Shown: positions 9,433 through 16,825 of the stretch, in pieces
How the letters are laid out: each line of letters starts with the position of its first letter
Position numbering within the stretch: position 1 is the first letter of the stretch
Assembly (NCBI GenBank): GCA_035934405.1
Contig: DASYXW010000039.1
Span: 1-28,356 of the forward strand
Direction of reading: 5' to 3'
Length of the DNA stretch: 28,356 bases
Source: DASYXW01 sp035934405
GTDB taxonomy: Bacteria; Acidobacteriota; Terriglobia; UBA7540
Program-made: the position numbers and the translations under genes
The notes under the pieces: model-generated
Seen by the model: the letters and a program-made list of their open reading frames with translations, nothing else
Told to the model about the DNA's origin: nothing
Database searches by the model: none

Positions 9433-10013
9433 CTTGAATCCTGCGCACGCGTTCTGCCGCGGCTTGATTCTTTTCCGCGCCCAATCTAGCGGGAGAGCGC
9501 ACAAGAGTCAACGGCAGCGAATCGTCGCTACAACGCCCCTCCCAGGGTCTGCCGGATTCGCCGAGTACGCCCCGCCCACGGCCAGCTCCCGGCGTGCCTG
9601 TCTGGCGGCGCGGGCTGCGTCCCCACGAGTGCGTCCGGAAGGTCAGCCGGCAGTTGGGTTGGTCGCGCTCGAGCCGGAAGGCAAATCGGGCCAGCTTGCC
9701 TTCGTAATTTACAGGCTTATAATCAGTAACATACACGCTTTGATCGTCATTCTTCCCTGCCAGGCGGGCGGGGGGCCAGGGTCCGGCAGGCTTGCGGGAG
9801 TTGGCGCGGCAAGCAGCCACGAGGGCGGCGGAACAGACTGGGGACTTTCGCAGGGGCATCGGTGATCTCAAGTGGAAGTCATAGGTTACCATTGAGGGAC
9901 GTGGCTGTCAAGTAAAAAATGAGATTCGAGGGGCCGCCGCTTTCCCAGCCGGAGCGGGCGGTCCGTCCCATTTTCAACCACACGGGAACATAAGTGACTC
10001 ATGGAACGAAGCA
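9433..10013. other. Gene-free 580-base gap between two glycosyltransferase genes
   Basis: Open frames run through this gap on both strands, but none looks like a protein I know, and they continue in other frames across the neighbouring real gene. The only structured item is a sigma70-like promoter on the plus strand, TTGCCT (9696-9701), 16 bases, TATAAT (9718-9723), which points away from every annotated gene here. The promoter of the 9432 glycosyltransferase should also lie in this gap. Confidence 0.4.
9696..9723 (+). promoter_or_regulatory. Orphan plus-strand promoter candidate
   Basis: TTGCCT (9696-9701) and a perfect TATAAT (9718-9723) are 16 bases apart. No plus-strand gene follows; the next genes are on the minus strand. 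It could make a short RNA antisense to the 10014 gene, or be chance. Confidence 0.3.
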
Positions 10014-11180
10014 CTACGCCCGCGCCGCCAATCGAACATAGAGCGCTTCCGTACATCTCACCATGTTCTCGACGGAAAACTGCCGGGCGCGCGCGCGCGC
10101 GCGGACGCCGAACTCGCCGAGCCGGGCGCGGTCCGCAGCCGCTGCGGCAATCGCCTCAGCCAGAGCCTCCGGGGATTCGGGAGGGATCAGCCATCCCGTC
10201 TCGCCCGGGGTCACAATCTCCGGCAATCCGCCCACGCGGCTTGCAACAACGGCCATACCGTGCGACATCGCCAGAAGCGCGGCCGACCCCAGACCCTCGG
10301 CACGCGACGGCATGAGGTAGAGGTCGAGCGCGGCGAAGAACTCCGCCAGATCCGGCGGCCCCTGCGGTGAAGGCGCGAAGCGCACGTTGCGCGGACTCTC
10401 GCCCGCGGCGCCACGGATGCTAGGGCCGGCGAGCACCAGTCGCGCCTCGGGCAGCATCGTCTCAAGGAGCCGCGCCGCTTCGACGGCCACGTCGAGGCCT
10501 TTTTCCGCAGTCGAGGCGCCGAGACTGCCGGCGACGAAATCGCCGGCGGCGAAACCCCAGCGTTCGCGGGCCTCGCGTCGCGCAGTTTCGCTTGGCAACT
10601 GGGGCGGGATTTCGATGCCGTCGGGAATTACTTCGATCATCCGCTCCGGCACGCCACACTCGACAAGCTGTTGCCGGATGAATTCCGACACAGCGATGAC
10701 GGCGTGGCAGGTGTGCTGGTACTTGAGGCGATAAATGGCGCGGCCTCCCGAGCGTCTTGAAGGCAGAAACGTCACTCGCCGGTGCGCGACACGGTGGAGC
10801 GGCAGGCCCCGATACGATCGGGGCAGACCGAGCGACGCGAGCCAGGCGAAGGTCTGTCCGCGCCCGTCGTGGGCGTGCAGGATGCCGGGCCGTTCCGCGC
10901 TCAGGCGCGCGCGCAATTGGGCGACGCCCCAGGCGCCCAAGGGGTCGTGCTCCGGTAGTTCGAAGGCCGGAAAGTGCTGGTCCCCGGCCTCCGTCGCGAG
11001 AGCGCTACGCTCCGGGCACACGATAAGCTGCTCAAGACCGCGCTCGCGCAGGCCACGGGCGAGCAGCAGGAGCTGATGCTGTCCGCCGCGCAGATCCATG
11101 CCGGTATCGAGGTGAAAAATCCGTAGAGCAGAGCTCTGCTCGAGCTGCGAGGCCGTCCGATCCTGACCCTTCTCGGCCAT
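10014..11180 (-). CDS. GT4-family glycosyltransferase with altered EX7E motif
   Basis: 388 residues, GT-B fold. Recognisable parts are MDLRGGQHQLLLLARGL (N-terminal glycine loop), LHAHDGRG, AVSEFIRQQLVECGVP, a phosphate-binding stretch GSLGASTAEKGLDVA, and the donor-side motif SRAEGLGSAALLAMSHG followed by VGGLPEIVTPGETGWLIPP. In this family the donor motif normally has two glutamates seven residues apart; here the second is leucine. It may still be active, since related lipopolysaccharide glycosyltransferases vary at this site. The GGAGGGG ribosome site about 9 bases before the ATG lies inside a hairpin (11186-11200). It follows the GT2 gene by 64 bases. Donor and acceptor unknown. Confidence 0.88.
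   Translation of the reverse strand: MAEKGQDRTASQLEQSSALRIFHLDTGMDLRGGQHQLLLLARGLRERGLEQLIVCPERSALATEAGDQHFPAFELPEHDPLGAWGVAQLRARLSAERPGILHAHDGRGQTFAWLASLGLPRSYRGLPLHRVAHRRVTFLPSRRSGGRAIYRLKYQHTCHAVIAVSEFIRQQLVECGVPERMIEVIPDGIEIPPQLPSETARREARERWGFAAGDFVAGSLGASTAEKGLDVAVEAARLLETMLPEARLVLAGPSIRGAAGESPRNVRFAPSPQGPPDLAEFFAALDLYLMPSRAEGLGSAALLAMSHGMAVVASRVGGLPEIVTPGETGWLIPPESPEALAEAIAAAAADRARLGEFGVRARARARQFSVENMVRCTEALYVRLAARA
10087..10103. repeat. Alternating GC run, (GC)8G
   Basis: Seventeen bases of strictly alternating G and C near the 3' end of the 10014 glycosyltransferase. It encodes alternating Arg-Ala in the minus-strand frame. Such runs are prone to slippage and to Z-DNA. Confidence 0.8.
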
Positions 11181-11185
11181 AGTTC

Positions 11186-11272
11186 GGCCCCTCCGGGGCC
11201 GCCGCCATCTTTTCTCGCTCCGCTTCCGTAGGTTTCACCTACGGCTACTCACGGTCTTGCCCTTCGGGCAAG
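11186..11272. repeat. Cluster of three tight hairpins, REP-like
   Basis: Three perfect hairpins with three-base loops lie within 87 bases: 11186-11200 (GGCCCC/GGGGCC), 11226-11244 (CCGTAGGT/ACCTACGG) and 11256-11272 (CTTGCCC/GGGCAAG). On the minus strand the middle one is directly preceded by GTAG (11248-11245), as in REP elements. The right-hand hairpin covers the last codons of the GT2 gene, the TAG of GTAG is its stop codon, and the left-hand hairpin contains the ribosome site of the next gene. No T-run follows, so these are not ordinary terminators. Confidence 0.7.
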
Positions 11273-12021
11273 GAGCTCATGGCTCGCAAGCGTTCTAGCT
11301 TGGAATACTTTCGGCGCACATACCGCGCCGCCATGCGCGCGATGTGAAAGCCCTGAACGCCGTCAAGAACGCCGAGCCGCAGAAAGTAAGTTTGCAGAAA
11401 GATCCAGGGCGCGGCGATCAAGCCGGTGGCGGCATTTGCCCGGGCACCTCGCTCGAACATTTCGCGGGCGGCGAGATCGGTGTAGAACTCGATGCGCGCG
11501 CGGTGTTCGTCGAGGGAATCGCAGGTGTAGTGGAGAATCTCGCCTGCGAGCGTTTCCACCCGCCCGTCCACCGCCACAGATTCGTGGACGTAATCGCCCT
11601 GCCAGCGCCCCCGAGCGCGATCAAAGAGCCGCAGCTTATCGTCGGGATACCAACCGGAGTGAAGGATCCAGCGGCCGAGGTAACGGGCGCGGCGGGCGAA
11701 GCGGTAGCCGGCGGCGCCGGGTGGGGAGGCTTTCCATTGGTTCACCGCGTCTATTGCCTCCAAATCGAGTTCCTCGTCCGCGTCCAGGCTCAGGATCCAC
11801 GAGTGGCGGGCCTGTTCGGTGGCGTAATTCTTTTGCGCCGCGAATCCGGCGAACGGATGGACCATGACCCGCGCGCCGAGATCAGCGGCGATTCTGGCGG
11901 TCGAGTCAGTGGACTCGCTATCCACCACGATGATTTCTTCGGCGCAGGAGAGCGACCGAATCGCCCGCGCGATGTTCTGCTGTTCGTTGCGCGTGATGAT
12001 CGTGGCGGATATGGGTGTCAC
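11245..12021 (-). CDS. GT2-family glycosyltransferase (WaaE/KdtX-like)
   Basis: 258 residues of a GT-A inverting glycosyltransferase resembling the lipopolysaccharide-core glucosyltransferase group (WaaE/KdtX). The start MTPISATIITRNEQQNI holds the nucleotide-binding strand. EEIIVVDSESTDST and the metal-binding DxD (Asp80, Asp82 in SLDADEE) follow. The block GSGWYPD-like (HSGWYPDDKLRLF) and YVHESV are typical of this subgroup. A C-terminal amphipathic region with FLQTYFLRLG suits membrane association. The last residues, SSLPEGQDRE, are coded by a hairpin and the stop TAG is the end of a REP-like GTAG. That suggests the end of the gene has been reshaped by a repeat. The substrate is inferred from similarity only. 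Confidence 0.9.
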   Translation of the reverse strand: MTPISATIITRNEQQNIARAIRSLSCAEEIIVVDSESTDSTARIAADLGARVMVHPFAGFAAQKNYATEQARHSWILSLDADEELDLEAIDAVNQWKASPPGAAGYRFARRARYLGRWILHSGWYPDDKLRLFDRARGRWQGDYVHESVAVDGRVETLAGEILHYTCDSLDEHRARIEFYTDLAAREMFERGARANAATGLIAAPWIFLQTYFLRLGVLDGVQGFHIARMAARYVRRKYSKLERLRAMSSLPEGQDRE

Positions 12022-12079
12022 AGAACCAGCGCTCGCACGACCCTAGGGGGTGCCGAAAATATTGCGCACGGCCCTCGTT

Positions 12080-12142
12080 GTAGCAGCGCTCTCTGAGCGC
12101 CGAAGATGGCTCGAAATGACGGCGGCCAGAGGCCACCGCTAC
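12080..12142. repeat. Inverted pair of GTAG-headed hairpins (BIME-like)
   Basis: Two REP-like units face each other. On the plus strand GTAG (12080-12083), two bases, then GCGCTC/GAGCGC with a TCT loop (12086-12100). On the minus strand GTAG (12142-12139), then an 8-pair stem with one G-T pair and a TCT loop (12138-12120). Pairs of inverted REPs are the known BIME arrangement. The minus-strand GTAG supplies the stop codon of the ammonia-lyase gene. It fills almost all of the 117 bases between that gene and the GT2 gene. Confidence 0.7.
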
Positions 12143-13749
12143 AAAGCGAGAATCTGGGCGTACTCTCCCGCCTCGACCTGCGCGGCGACGCGCGCGATTT
12201 CCGGGGCCAGGGCGTGGTCGGCGCCCCGCGCCGGCGCGACCTTGCGGACGAGCGCGCGGGCTTTTTCCGCCAGGCGGCCAGTCCGCAGCGGCGCCAGTAG
12301 GTCAAGCGCCCGCGCCGCCGCCAGCAATTCGATACTGAGGATGGCGGTGACGTTGGCAAGAACCGGGCGCAGCTTCAGGCCCGCGGCCATCCCCATGCTG
12401 ACGAAATCTTCCTTGTTGCCCGAGGTCGGGATGGAATCAACCGAGGCGGGGTGCGCGAGCACCTTGTTTTCGGAAGCGAGCGCCGCGGCGGTTACCTGAG
12501 CCATCATGAATCCGGATTCAAGGCCCGGCGAGCCGGCGAGAAACGGCGGCAGATCTGAGGTGAGCGGGTTCACCATACGATCGATCCGCCGCTCGGAGAT
12601 TCCGCCGAGCTGCGTCAGCACGATCGCCATGAGGTCGAGCGCCGTCGCGAGCGGCTGGCCGTGGAAGTTTCCCCCGGAAATCACGTCGCCGGCTTGGCCG
12701 TCTTGGGCGAACACCAGCGGGTTATCGGTGGCGCTGTTCATTTCGATTTCAAACACCTGGCGCGCAAACGCCAGCGCGTCTCGCACCGCGCCGTGAACCT
12801 GCGGCATGCAGCGCAGGCTGTAAGCGTCCTGCACGCGCGAGCACGCGGCGTGCGATTGGCGGATGGCGCTGCCGCGATTGAGGCGCAGGAGATTGCGCGC
12901 CGTCTGCATCTGGCCGGGATACGGCCGCGCGCGTTGCAGCCGCACGTCGAAGGCCACGGGCGAGCCGCGCAGGGCGTCGAGCGAGAGCGCGCCGGCAACG
13001 TCTGCGGTATCGACCAGAAATTCCGCCTGGCGCAGGGCCAGAAGGCCGAGCGAGAGCATCGCCTGCGTGCCGTTGATGAGCGAGATTCCTTCCTTGGCTT
13101 CGAGCGTGAGGGGCGCGAGGCCGGCGCGGCGGAAAGCTTCAGCGGAAGGTATGGTTTTCGCTGAGCCGCCCTTGCCCCCGTGCAGCGCGACTTCACCCTC
13201 GCCCACCAGAGCGCACGCGACGTGAGCCAGCGGCGCGAGGTCGCCGCTCGCCCCCACCGACCCGCGCGATGGAACCACCGGGTGAATGCCGTGATTCAGA
13301 AACTGGCAGAGCAGCTCGGCGACGGCGGGCCGGATGCCGGAAAGGCCCGACGCCAGGCCGTTGGCCCGCAGGAGCAACAGGCCGCGAGTGGTGGCCGCGT
13401 CGAGCGGCTCGCCCACACCGCAGGCGTGGCTGCGCACCACGTTCAGTTGCAGCTCGCGCGCCCGAGCCGGCTCAATGCGTTCAGTGGAGAGACTGCCGAC
13501 ACCGGTCGTGACGGCATAGACGGCCTGCTTGCCAGCAATCATCCTGTCCACGACAGCACGCGAGCGCCTCATCGCCGCGCGGGCGCGCGGGTGAAGAGCG
13601 ACCAGACGGCGGCCGAGAACCACCTCGTAAAAATCCTGGCGTGTCAGGTTGCGTCCAGTCAGCAGCAGCGTCTTGGGCATGGGGGAACTAAGCGACTTAG
13701 CAGTTGGCATCCGGCCCGTTTCGCAACCCGGCGCAAGCTCGAGCTTCAT
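12139..13749 (-). CDS. hutH: Histidine ammonia-lyase (HAL/PAL family)
   Basis: Removes ammonia from histidine to give urocanate, using the self-made MIO cofactor. MIO comes from Ala-Ser-Gly in GSVGASGDLAPLAH. Also present are the tyrosine loop YAVTTGVGSLS, SHACGVG (histidine-binding side), QDAYSLRCMPQVHG and NKEDFVSMG. The last keeps the Glu expected of a histidine-specific enzyme, while the usual following His is Phe. Specificity for histidine is therefore likely, not certain. The frame opens at 13749 with an ATGA overlap with the thioesterase stop, which favours that start. The ATG at 13680 gives 513 residues and puts MIO at 144-146, close to the family norm, but has no ribosome site. No other hut genes are near. 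Confidence 0.88.
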   Translation of the reverse strand: MKLELAPGCETGRMPTAKSLSSPMPKTLLLTGRNLTRQDFYEVVLGRRLVALHPRARAAMRRSRAVVDRMIAGKQAVYAVTTGVGSLSTERIEPARARELQLNVVRSHACGVGEPLDAATTRGLLLLRANGLASGLSGIRPAVAELLCQFLNHGIHPVVPSRGSVGASGDLAPLAHVACALVGEGEVALHGGKGGSAKTIPSAEAFRRAGLAPLTLEAKEGISLINGTQAMLSLGLLALRQAEFLVDTADVAGALSLDALRGSPVAFDVRLQRARPYPGQMQTARNLLRLNRGSAIRQSHAACSRVQDAYSLRCMPQVHGAVRDALAFARQVFEIEMNSATDNPLVFAQDGQAGDVISGGNFHGQPLATALDLMAIVLTQLGGISERRIDRMVNPLTSDLPPFLAGSPGLESGFMMAQVTAAALASENKVLAHPASVDSIPTSGNKEDFVSMGMAAGLKLRPVLANVTAILSIELLAAARALDLLAPLRTGRLAEKARALVRKVAPARGADHALAPEIARVAAQVEAGEYAQILAL

Positions 13750-14201
13750 CGCCCGCTGGCTTCTCCTGCCGTGGCGCGCAGGTTGCCGAGGAACAGCTCG
13801 CGGAACTTCTCGGGCAGCGCCCGCGGATGTCCTTCGCGGTCGGTAATCACGTGGATGGTTTCACCCTCGGCCAGAAGCTCGTCATCGGGCTGGCGAGCGA
13901 TCTCGTATCCGAACACCAGCACGCGCCGGCGGACGGCACGCAGGCAGGTGCGGACCACGATTTCGTCGTCATAGCGGGCCGGCGCCTTGTAGCGGCATCG
14001 GGTCTCGGCCACCATGATGTAAAGCCCGTCCTCGCGCTCCATGTCGCGGTAAGCGAAGCCGTGAGCACGGCAGAAGTCGGTGCGACCGATTTCGAACCAG
14101 ACGAAGAAGTTGGCATAGTACACGATCCCCATCTGGTCCGTTTCCGCATAGCGGACCCGAAGCGTCGAATGCGTCCACTCAGTTTCAACGGCGCCAAGCA
14201 T
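13746..14201 (-). CDS. Acyl-CoA thioesterase, YbgC/4HBT hot-dog family
   Basis: 151 residues with the single hot-dog domain of the YbgC group, which hydrolyses acyl-CoA thioesters. The signature RYAETDQMGIVYYANFFVWFEIGRTDF carries the catalytic aspartate, Asp22. A later ETRCRYKAPARYDDEIVVRT is also typical. The gene overlaps the start of the ammonia-lyase by ATGA, so the two are co-translated. It heads the minus-strand run through the glycosyltransferases. AGG lies about 8 bases before the ATG. A TACAAT at 14215-14210 could be its -10 box, with no good -35 box. The natural acyl substrate is unknown. Confidence 0.92.
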   Translation of the reverse strand: MLGAVETEWTHSTLRVRYAETDQMGIVYYANFFVWFEIGRTDFCRAHGFAYRDMEREDGLYIMVAETRCRYKAPARYDDEIVVRTCLRAVRRRVLVFGYEIARQPDDELLAEGETIHVITDREGHPRALPEKFRELFLGNLRATAGEASGR

Positions 14202-14291
14202 AGCAACCTATTGTATCGCACTCTCACGCGCGCCCGTGACGCGCGGTGGGTTCTCTTGCGCGCGCCGCGTGCTTGCTGCTAGCATCGAACC

Positions 14292-15245
14292 GTGTTTGAG
14301 CCGATTGGCCGCGGGGCAAAAGTCTGGGCAGGTGTGCTCGCGGCGGCAATGGTTTCGATCGGCGCCATCGCACAAGATCGCCGGCCGTCGCGCCCAGCAG
14401 GCGCAAGCCAGACAGAAGGCATGGTCCGGGTCCGCGTCACCGTGCTCGACCGCCATCGTCACCTGCTCCTAAATCTCACCCAGGGTGACTTTCGCATTTT
14501 CGAGGACAAGCAGGAACAGACCATCCGGTATTTTTCTTCCCACACCGAAGAGCCACTCAGCTTGGGCATTCTGATTGACGACAGCCGCAACACGCTCGAC
14601 GAGCCTGACGCACCGGACTGGCGGCTGCTGTCACAATTCGTGCATCAGACTATCGGCGCGGGCGACCAGGCCTTTGTAGCCAGCTTCGATGAGAGCACGC
14701 GCTTGCGCACGCCCTGGACTAAAGATTTGGGCGCGCTCGATGATGCTTTGCGCGAATCTCTCGCCAGCACCCAGGATCGCGCCACCGCCCTCTACGACGC
14801 CATCTACACAGTCTGCGAAGAGCGATTCTCCGGGGCGCCCGGCCGCAGAGTGCTGGTGGTGGTCTCGGACTCGCTGGACGATTACAGCGCTCGTCCCGAG
14901 CTCGACGTGCTCGCGATGGCCCAGCGTACCGGCACCATCATTTATCCGGTCCTGCCCTGGGTTGAGGCGCGCGGCGAGCCGCTTTTCCGAAGCACACATT
15001 TTGCCGAGCTCTTTGCCGATGAGACGGGCGGCATCTTCTTCACTGTGGTCAAGCCACGAGACCTCGAGAAGAGTCTCGCGGGAATTCGGGAGCTAGCGAA
15101 CCACTACTACGTCCTCGGATATGTGCCGCGACGAGCGCCACGCGCCGCGTCCCATGCCGCGCCGGTTCACCAGATCAAGGTCACCTGCAGGCGGCGCGGG
15201 TGTAAGATCTATGCCCGCCGGGGCTACGTTGCTTCAGCCCGTTAA
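14292..15245 (+). CDS. Secreted VWFA-related protein, acidobacterial type
   Basis: 317 residues starting at GTG. An N-terminal signal peptide (hydrophobic AGVLAAAMVSIGAIA, likely cut before Gln28) indicates export. Then a short beta-rich lead-in (VRVTVLDRHRH, LTQGDFRIFEDKQEQTI) and a von Willebrand A domain. This arrangement matches the VWFA-related family that is multiplied in Acidobacteria. The metal site reads DDSRN (96-100) instead of DxSxS, with the last serine replaced by asparagine. Metal binding may therefore be weakened. The domain ends near GYVPRRAPR, and two cysteines sit in the tail (CRRRGC). Divergent from the thioesterase with 90 bases between. Function is unknown; adhesion or a role in the envelope is a guess. 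Confidence 0.85.
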   Translation: MFEPIGRGAKVWAGVLAAAMVSIGAIAQDRRPSRPAGASQTEGMVRVRVTVLDRHRHLLLNLTQGDFRIFEDKQEQTIRYFSSHTEEPLSLGILIDDSRNTLDEPDAPDWRLLSQFVHQTIGAGDQAFVASFDESTRLRTPWTKDLGALDDALRESLASTQDRATALYDAIYTVCEERFSGAPGRRVLVVVSDSLDDYSARPELDVLAMAQRTGTIIYPVLPWVEARGEPLFRSTHFAELFADETGGIFFTVVKPRDLEKSLAGIRELANHYYVLGYVPRRAPRAASHAAPVHQIKVTCRRRGCKIYARRGYVASAR

Positions 15246-15336
15246 GGTCAAATCACGTCTATACCCAGCGTCGAAAATTGTCGCCCAGTGGGCAAGCATC
15301 CCGGTATTTTCTTTCGTGCTGGCAAGACAAATACGG

Positions 15337-15372
15337 AGATTCTTCACTTCGCTGCGCTTCGTTCAGAATGAC
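15337..15372. repeat. Dispersed intergenic repeat (ATTCT...AGAAT type)
   Basis: This stretch has ATTCT (15339-15343) and AGAAT (15365-15369) around a TTCGCTGCGCTTCG core and is followed by GAC. From memory it belongs to a short repeat seen between genes of many unrelated bacteria; I could not check copy number. It lies between the convergent VWFA and SCP2-like genes. Confidence 0.5.
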
Positions 15373-15410
15373 ACATGGCCGGGGTCGCGCGCGGAGTTAG
15401 GCGATTGTCC

Positions 15411-15830
15411 TTAAATCAGCGGATCATCATTCTCGTCCACGGGATTCCTGAGCACCTCACCGAGCGACCGGCAGAAGGCGTGGCACACGATCTCAATCGT
15501 CCGTCGCGGCGGCGGGGCCTCACTGGCCAGGTGAGGCGTGAGCCGCCCGGCCTCCACCTGGCCAAAGAACTCGGCGGCGGTTGGCCAGGTGAGCGTTAGA
15601 GAAGGCCGCTTGCTGGGCCGGCGCTCAAAACGCATTCGTCCGCGGTCGAGCATGACGGTCCAGGTAAACTCCCAGTCGGCGATGGTCCACAACGTGGTGA
15701 ACTCGGCCTCGCGGATGTGCTGGCGGACGTTCCGGTCGCGGCCCGCGAGCACGAACGCGCGCTGGATCACGCGCCGCGCCGCTCGCCGGGAGAGCCCGGG
15801 TGAATCCGAATCGGTCCCGGTTTCGTTCAT
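15411..15830 (-). CDS. SCP2-like sterol-carrier-domain protein
   Basis: 139 residues from the ATG at 15830. The open frame extends further upstream to 16172 but there it overlaps the previous gene antiparallel in code and looks non-protein. The central part, WEFTWTVMLDRGRMRFERR followed by LTLTWPTAAEFFGQVEAGRL, follows the pattern of SCP2-like lipid-binding domains: beta strands, then a polar loop, then a helix ending at a gain-of-turn. There is no signal peptide, so it should be cytoplasmic. It is last in the mutase run, 71 bases after the small secreted protein, and might bind an acyl chain or acyl-CoA. The family call is tentative. Confidence 0.6.
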   Translation of the reverse strand: MNETGTDSDSPGLSRRAARRVIQRAFVLAGRDRNVRQHIREAEFTTLWTIADWEFTWTVMLDRGRMRFERRPSKRPSLTLTWPTAAEFFGQVEAGRLTPHLASEAPPPRRTIEIVCHAFCRSLGEVLRNPVDENDDPLI

Positions 15831-15901
15831 GGGGATTTCCACTCGAGGAGGCGTGATTATGAAAACCGTTGCGCGGGCGGGGTGCCAGACCGTTCTGGTT
15901 T

Positions 15902-16306
15902 CTATCGCATCCCGGTATCGTACATCACGGTGACGGTGGTGAACTTTCCCGCCCGCACGCTGACGTTCTGCGGCGCGCCACGGGGGTAAGGCTTGCCATT
16001 GACGGGCACCAAAAGATACTTTCCCGGCTCCAGAGTTATTTTGAACCGGCCATCGCTCGCGGAGGTGAAGTGCGTCACCTCCTCTTTGCCGTCCGCCGTC
16101 TTGACCGTGATCGTTGCCTGATAGGGTCTTGGAGCGCACTGCGGAAGGGGAGGGTTGTGTTCCACCGGGCACACGGGACTCAAAAGAACTGTGCCCTCGA
16201 TTCCGCTCTCGGAAGAGGGCGAGGCGAGAGCGCGCCCGGCAGGCGCCGCGCCAAGGGCCAGCACGACGATGAGTAGTGCCAACGCGGCCCTCTGCCTGGG
16301 CTGCAT
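15902..16306 (-). CDS. Small secreted protein with one carboxypeptidase-regulatory-like (beta-sandwich) domain
   Basis: 134 residues from the ATG at 16306, chosen because GGGAG lies 6-7 bases before it and a signal peptide starts there (MQPRQRAALALLIVVLALG, cut after ALA). The mature part is one beta-sandwich: GIEGTVLLSPVCPVEHNPP, a second cysteine in PQCAPRPYQA, then ITVKTADGKEE, DGRFKITLEPGKYLLVP and FTTVTVMYDTG. The two cysteines probably form a disulfide outside the cytoplasm. It lies 46 bases after the small mutase subunit on the same strand. Its role is unknown, and a link to the mutase rests only on position. Confidence 0.75.
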   Translation of the reverse strand: MQPRQRAALALLIVVLALGAAPAGRALASPSSESGIEGTVLLSPVCPVEHNPPLPQCAPRPYQATITVKTADGKEEVTHFTSASDGRFKITLEPGKYLLVPVNGKPYPRGAPQNVSVRAGKFTTVTVMYDTGMR

Positions 16307-16352
16307 AAAGATCTCCCGCTCCGGGCCCATGCGCCGGAGGCTCATCAAGGGC

Positions 16353-16769
16353 TTATTCACCTGCGGTCACCGCCTTTTTCACGTGGGCGCGGATGAATTC
16401 CACGATGTCTTGGGTGGAGGCGCCAGGCTGAAACACCTCGGAGACTCCTGCCTGTTTCAAACCTGGGATATCCTCATCCGGGATAATACCGCCAACAACG
16501 ATTAAGGTGTCGGTTACGCCTTGGGCGCGCAAGAGTTCTGTGATGCGCGGCAGGATGGTATTGTGCGCGCCGGAAAGGATCGAGATGCCGATGGCGTCCA
16601 CGTCTTCCTGGACGGCGGCGCTGGCGATCTGCTCCGGCGTCTGACGCAGACCGGTGTAAATCACTTCCATGCCGGCGTCGCGCAAGGCGCGGGCGACGAT
16701 CTTGGCCCCGCGGTCGTGACCGTCGAGGCCGGGCTTGGCGACGAGAACTCGAATACGCTTATCGGGCAT
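16353..16769 (-). CDS. icmB: Acyl-CoA mutase small subunit, B12-binding
   Basis: 138 residues, the size of the separate cobalamin subunit of isobutyryl-CoA mutase (about 136). The start is at MPDKRIRVLVAKPGLDGHDRG; the frame runs further upstream but overlaps the large subunit's end with no family similarity. His18 in DGHDRG is the expected cobalt ligand. SILSGAHN and VVGGIIPDED complete the cobalamin-binding pattern. It lies 56 bases behind the large subunit. The symbol depends on the reading of the large subunit's active site; if that reading is wrong, this is a methylmalonyl-CoA mutase B subunit. Confidence 0.9.
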   Translation of the reverse strand: MPDKRIRVLVAKPGLDGHDRGAKIVARALRDAGMEVIYTGLRQTPEQIASAAVQEDVDAIGISILSGAHNTILPRITELLRAQGVTDTLIVVGGIIPDEDIPGLKQAGVSEVFQPGASTQDIVEFIRAHVKKAVTAGE

Positions 16770-16825
16770 GGATCGTAATAGCGCTGCTGGTGCCCTCGTC
16801 AGGGCGGGGCAACCCCGTCCCAGTA

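Noticed and set aside
8351..9892. A 513-residue minus-strand open frame over the first GT4 gene
   Set aside because: It is a different frame of the clear glycosyltransferase and has the Arg/Pro/Ala-rich composition of a GC-rich shadow frame.
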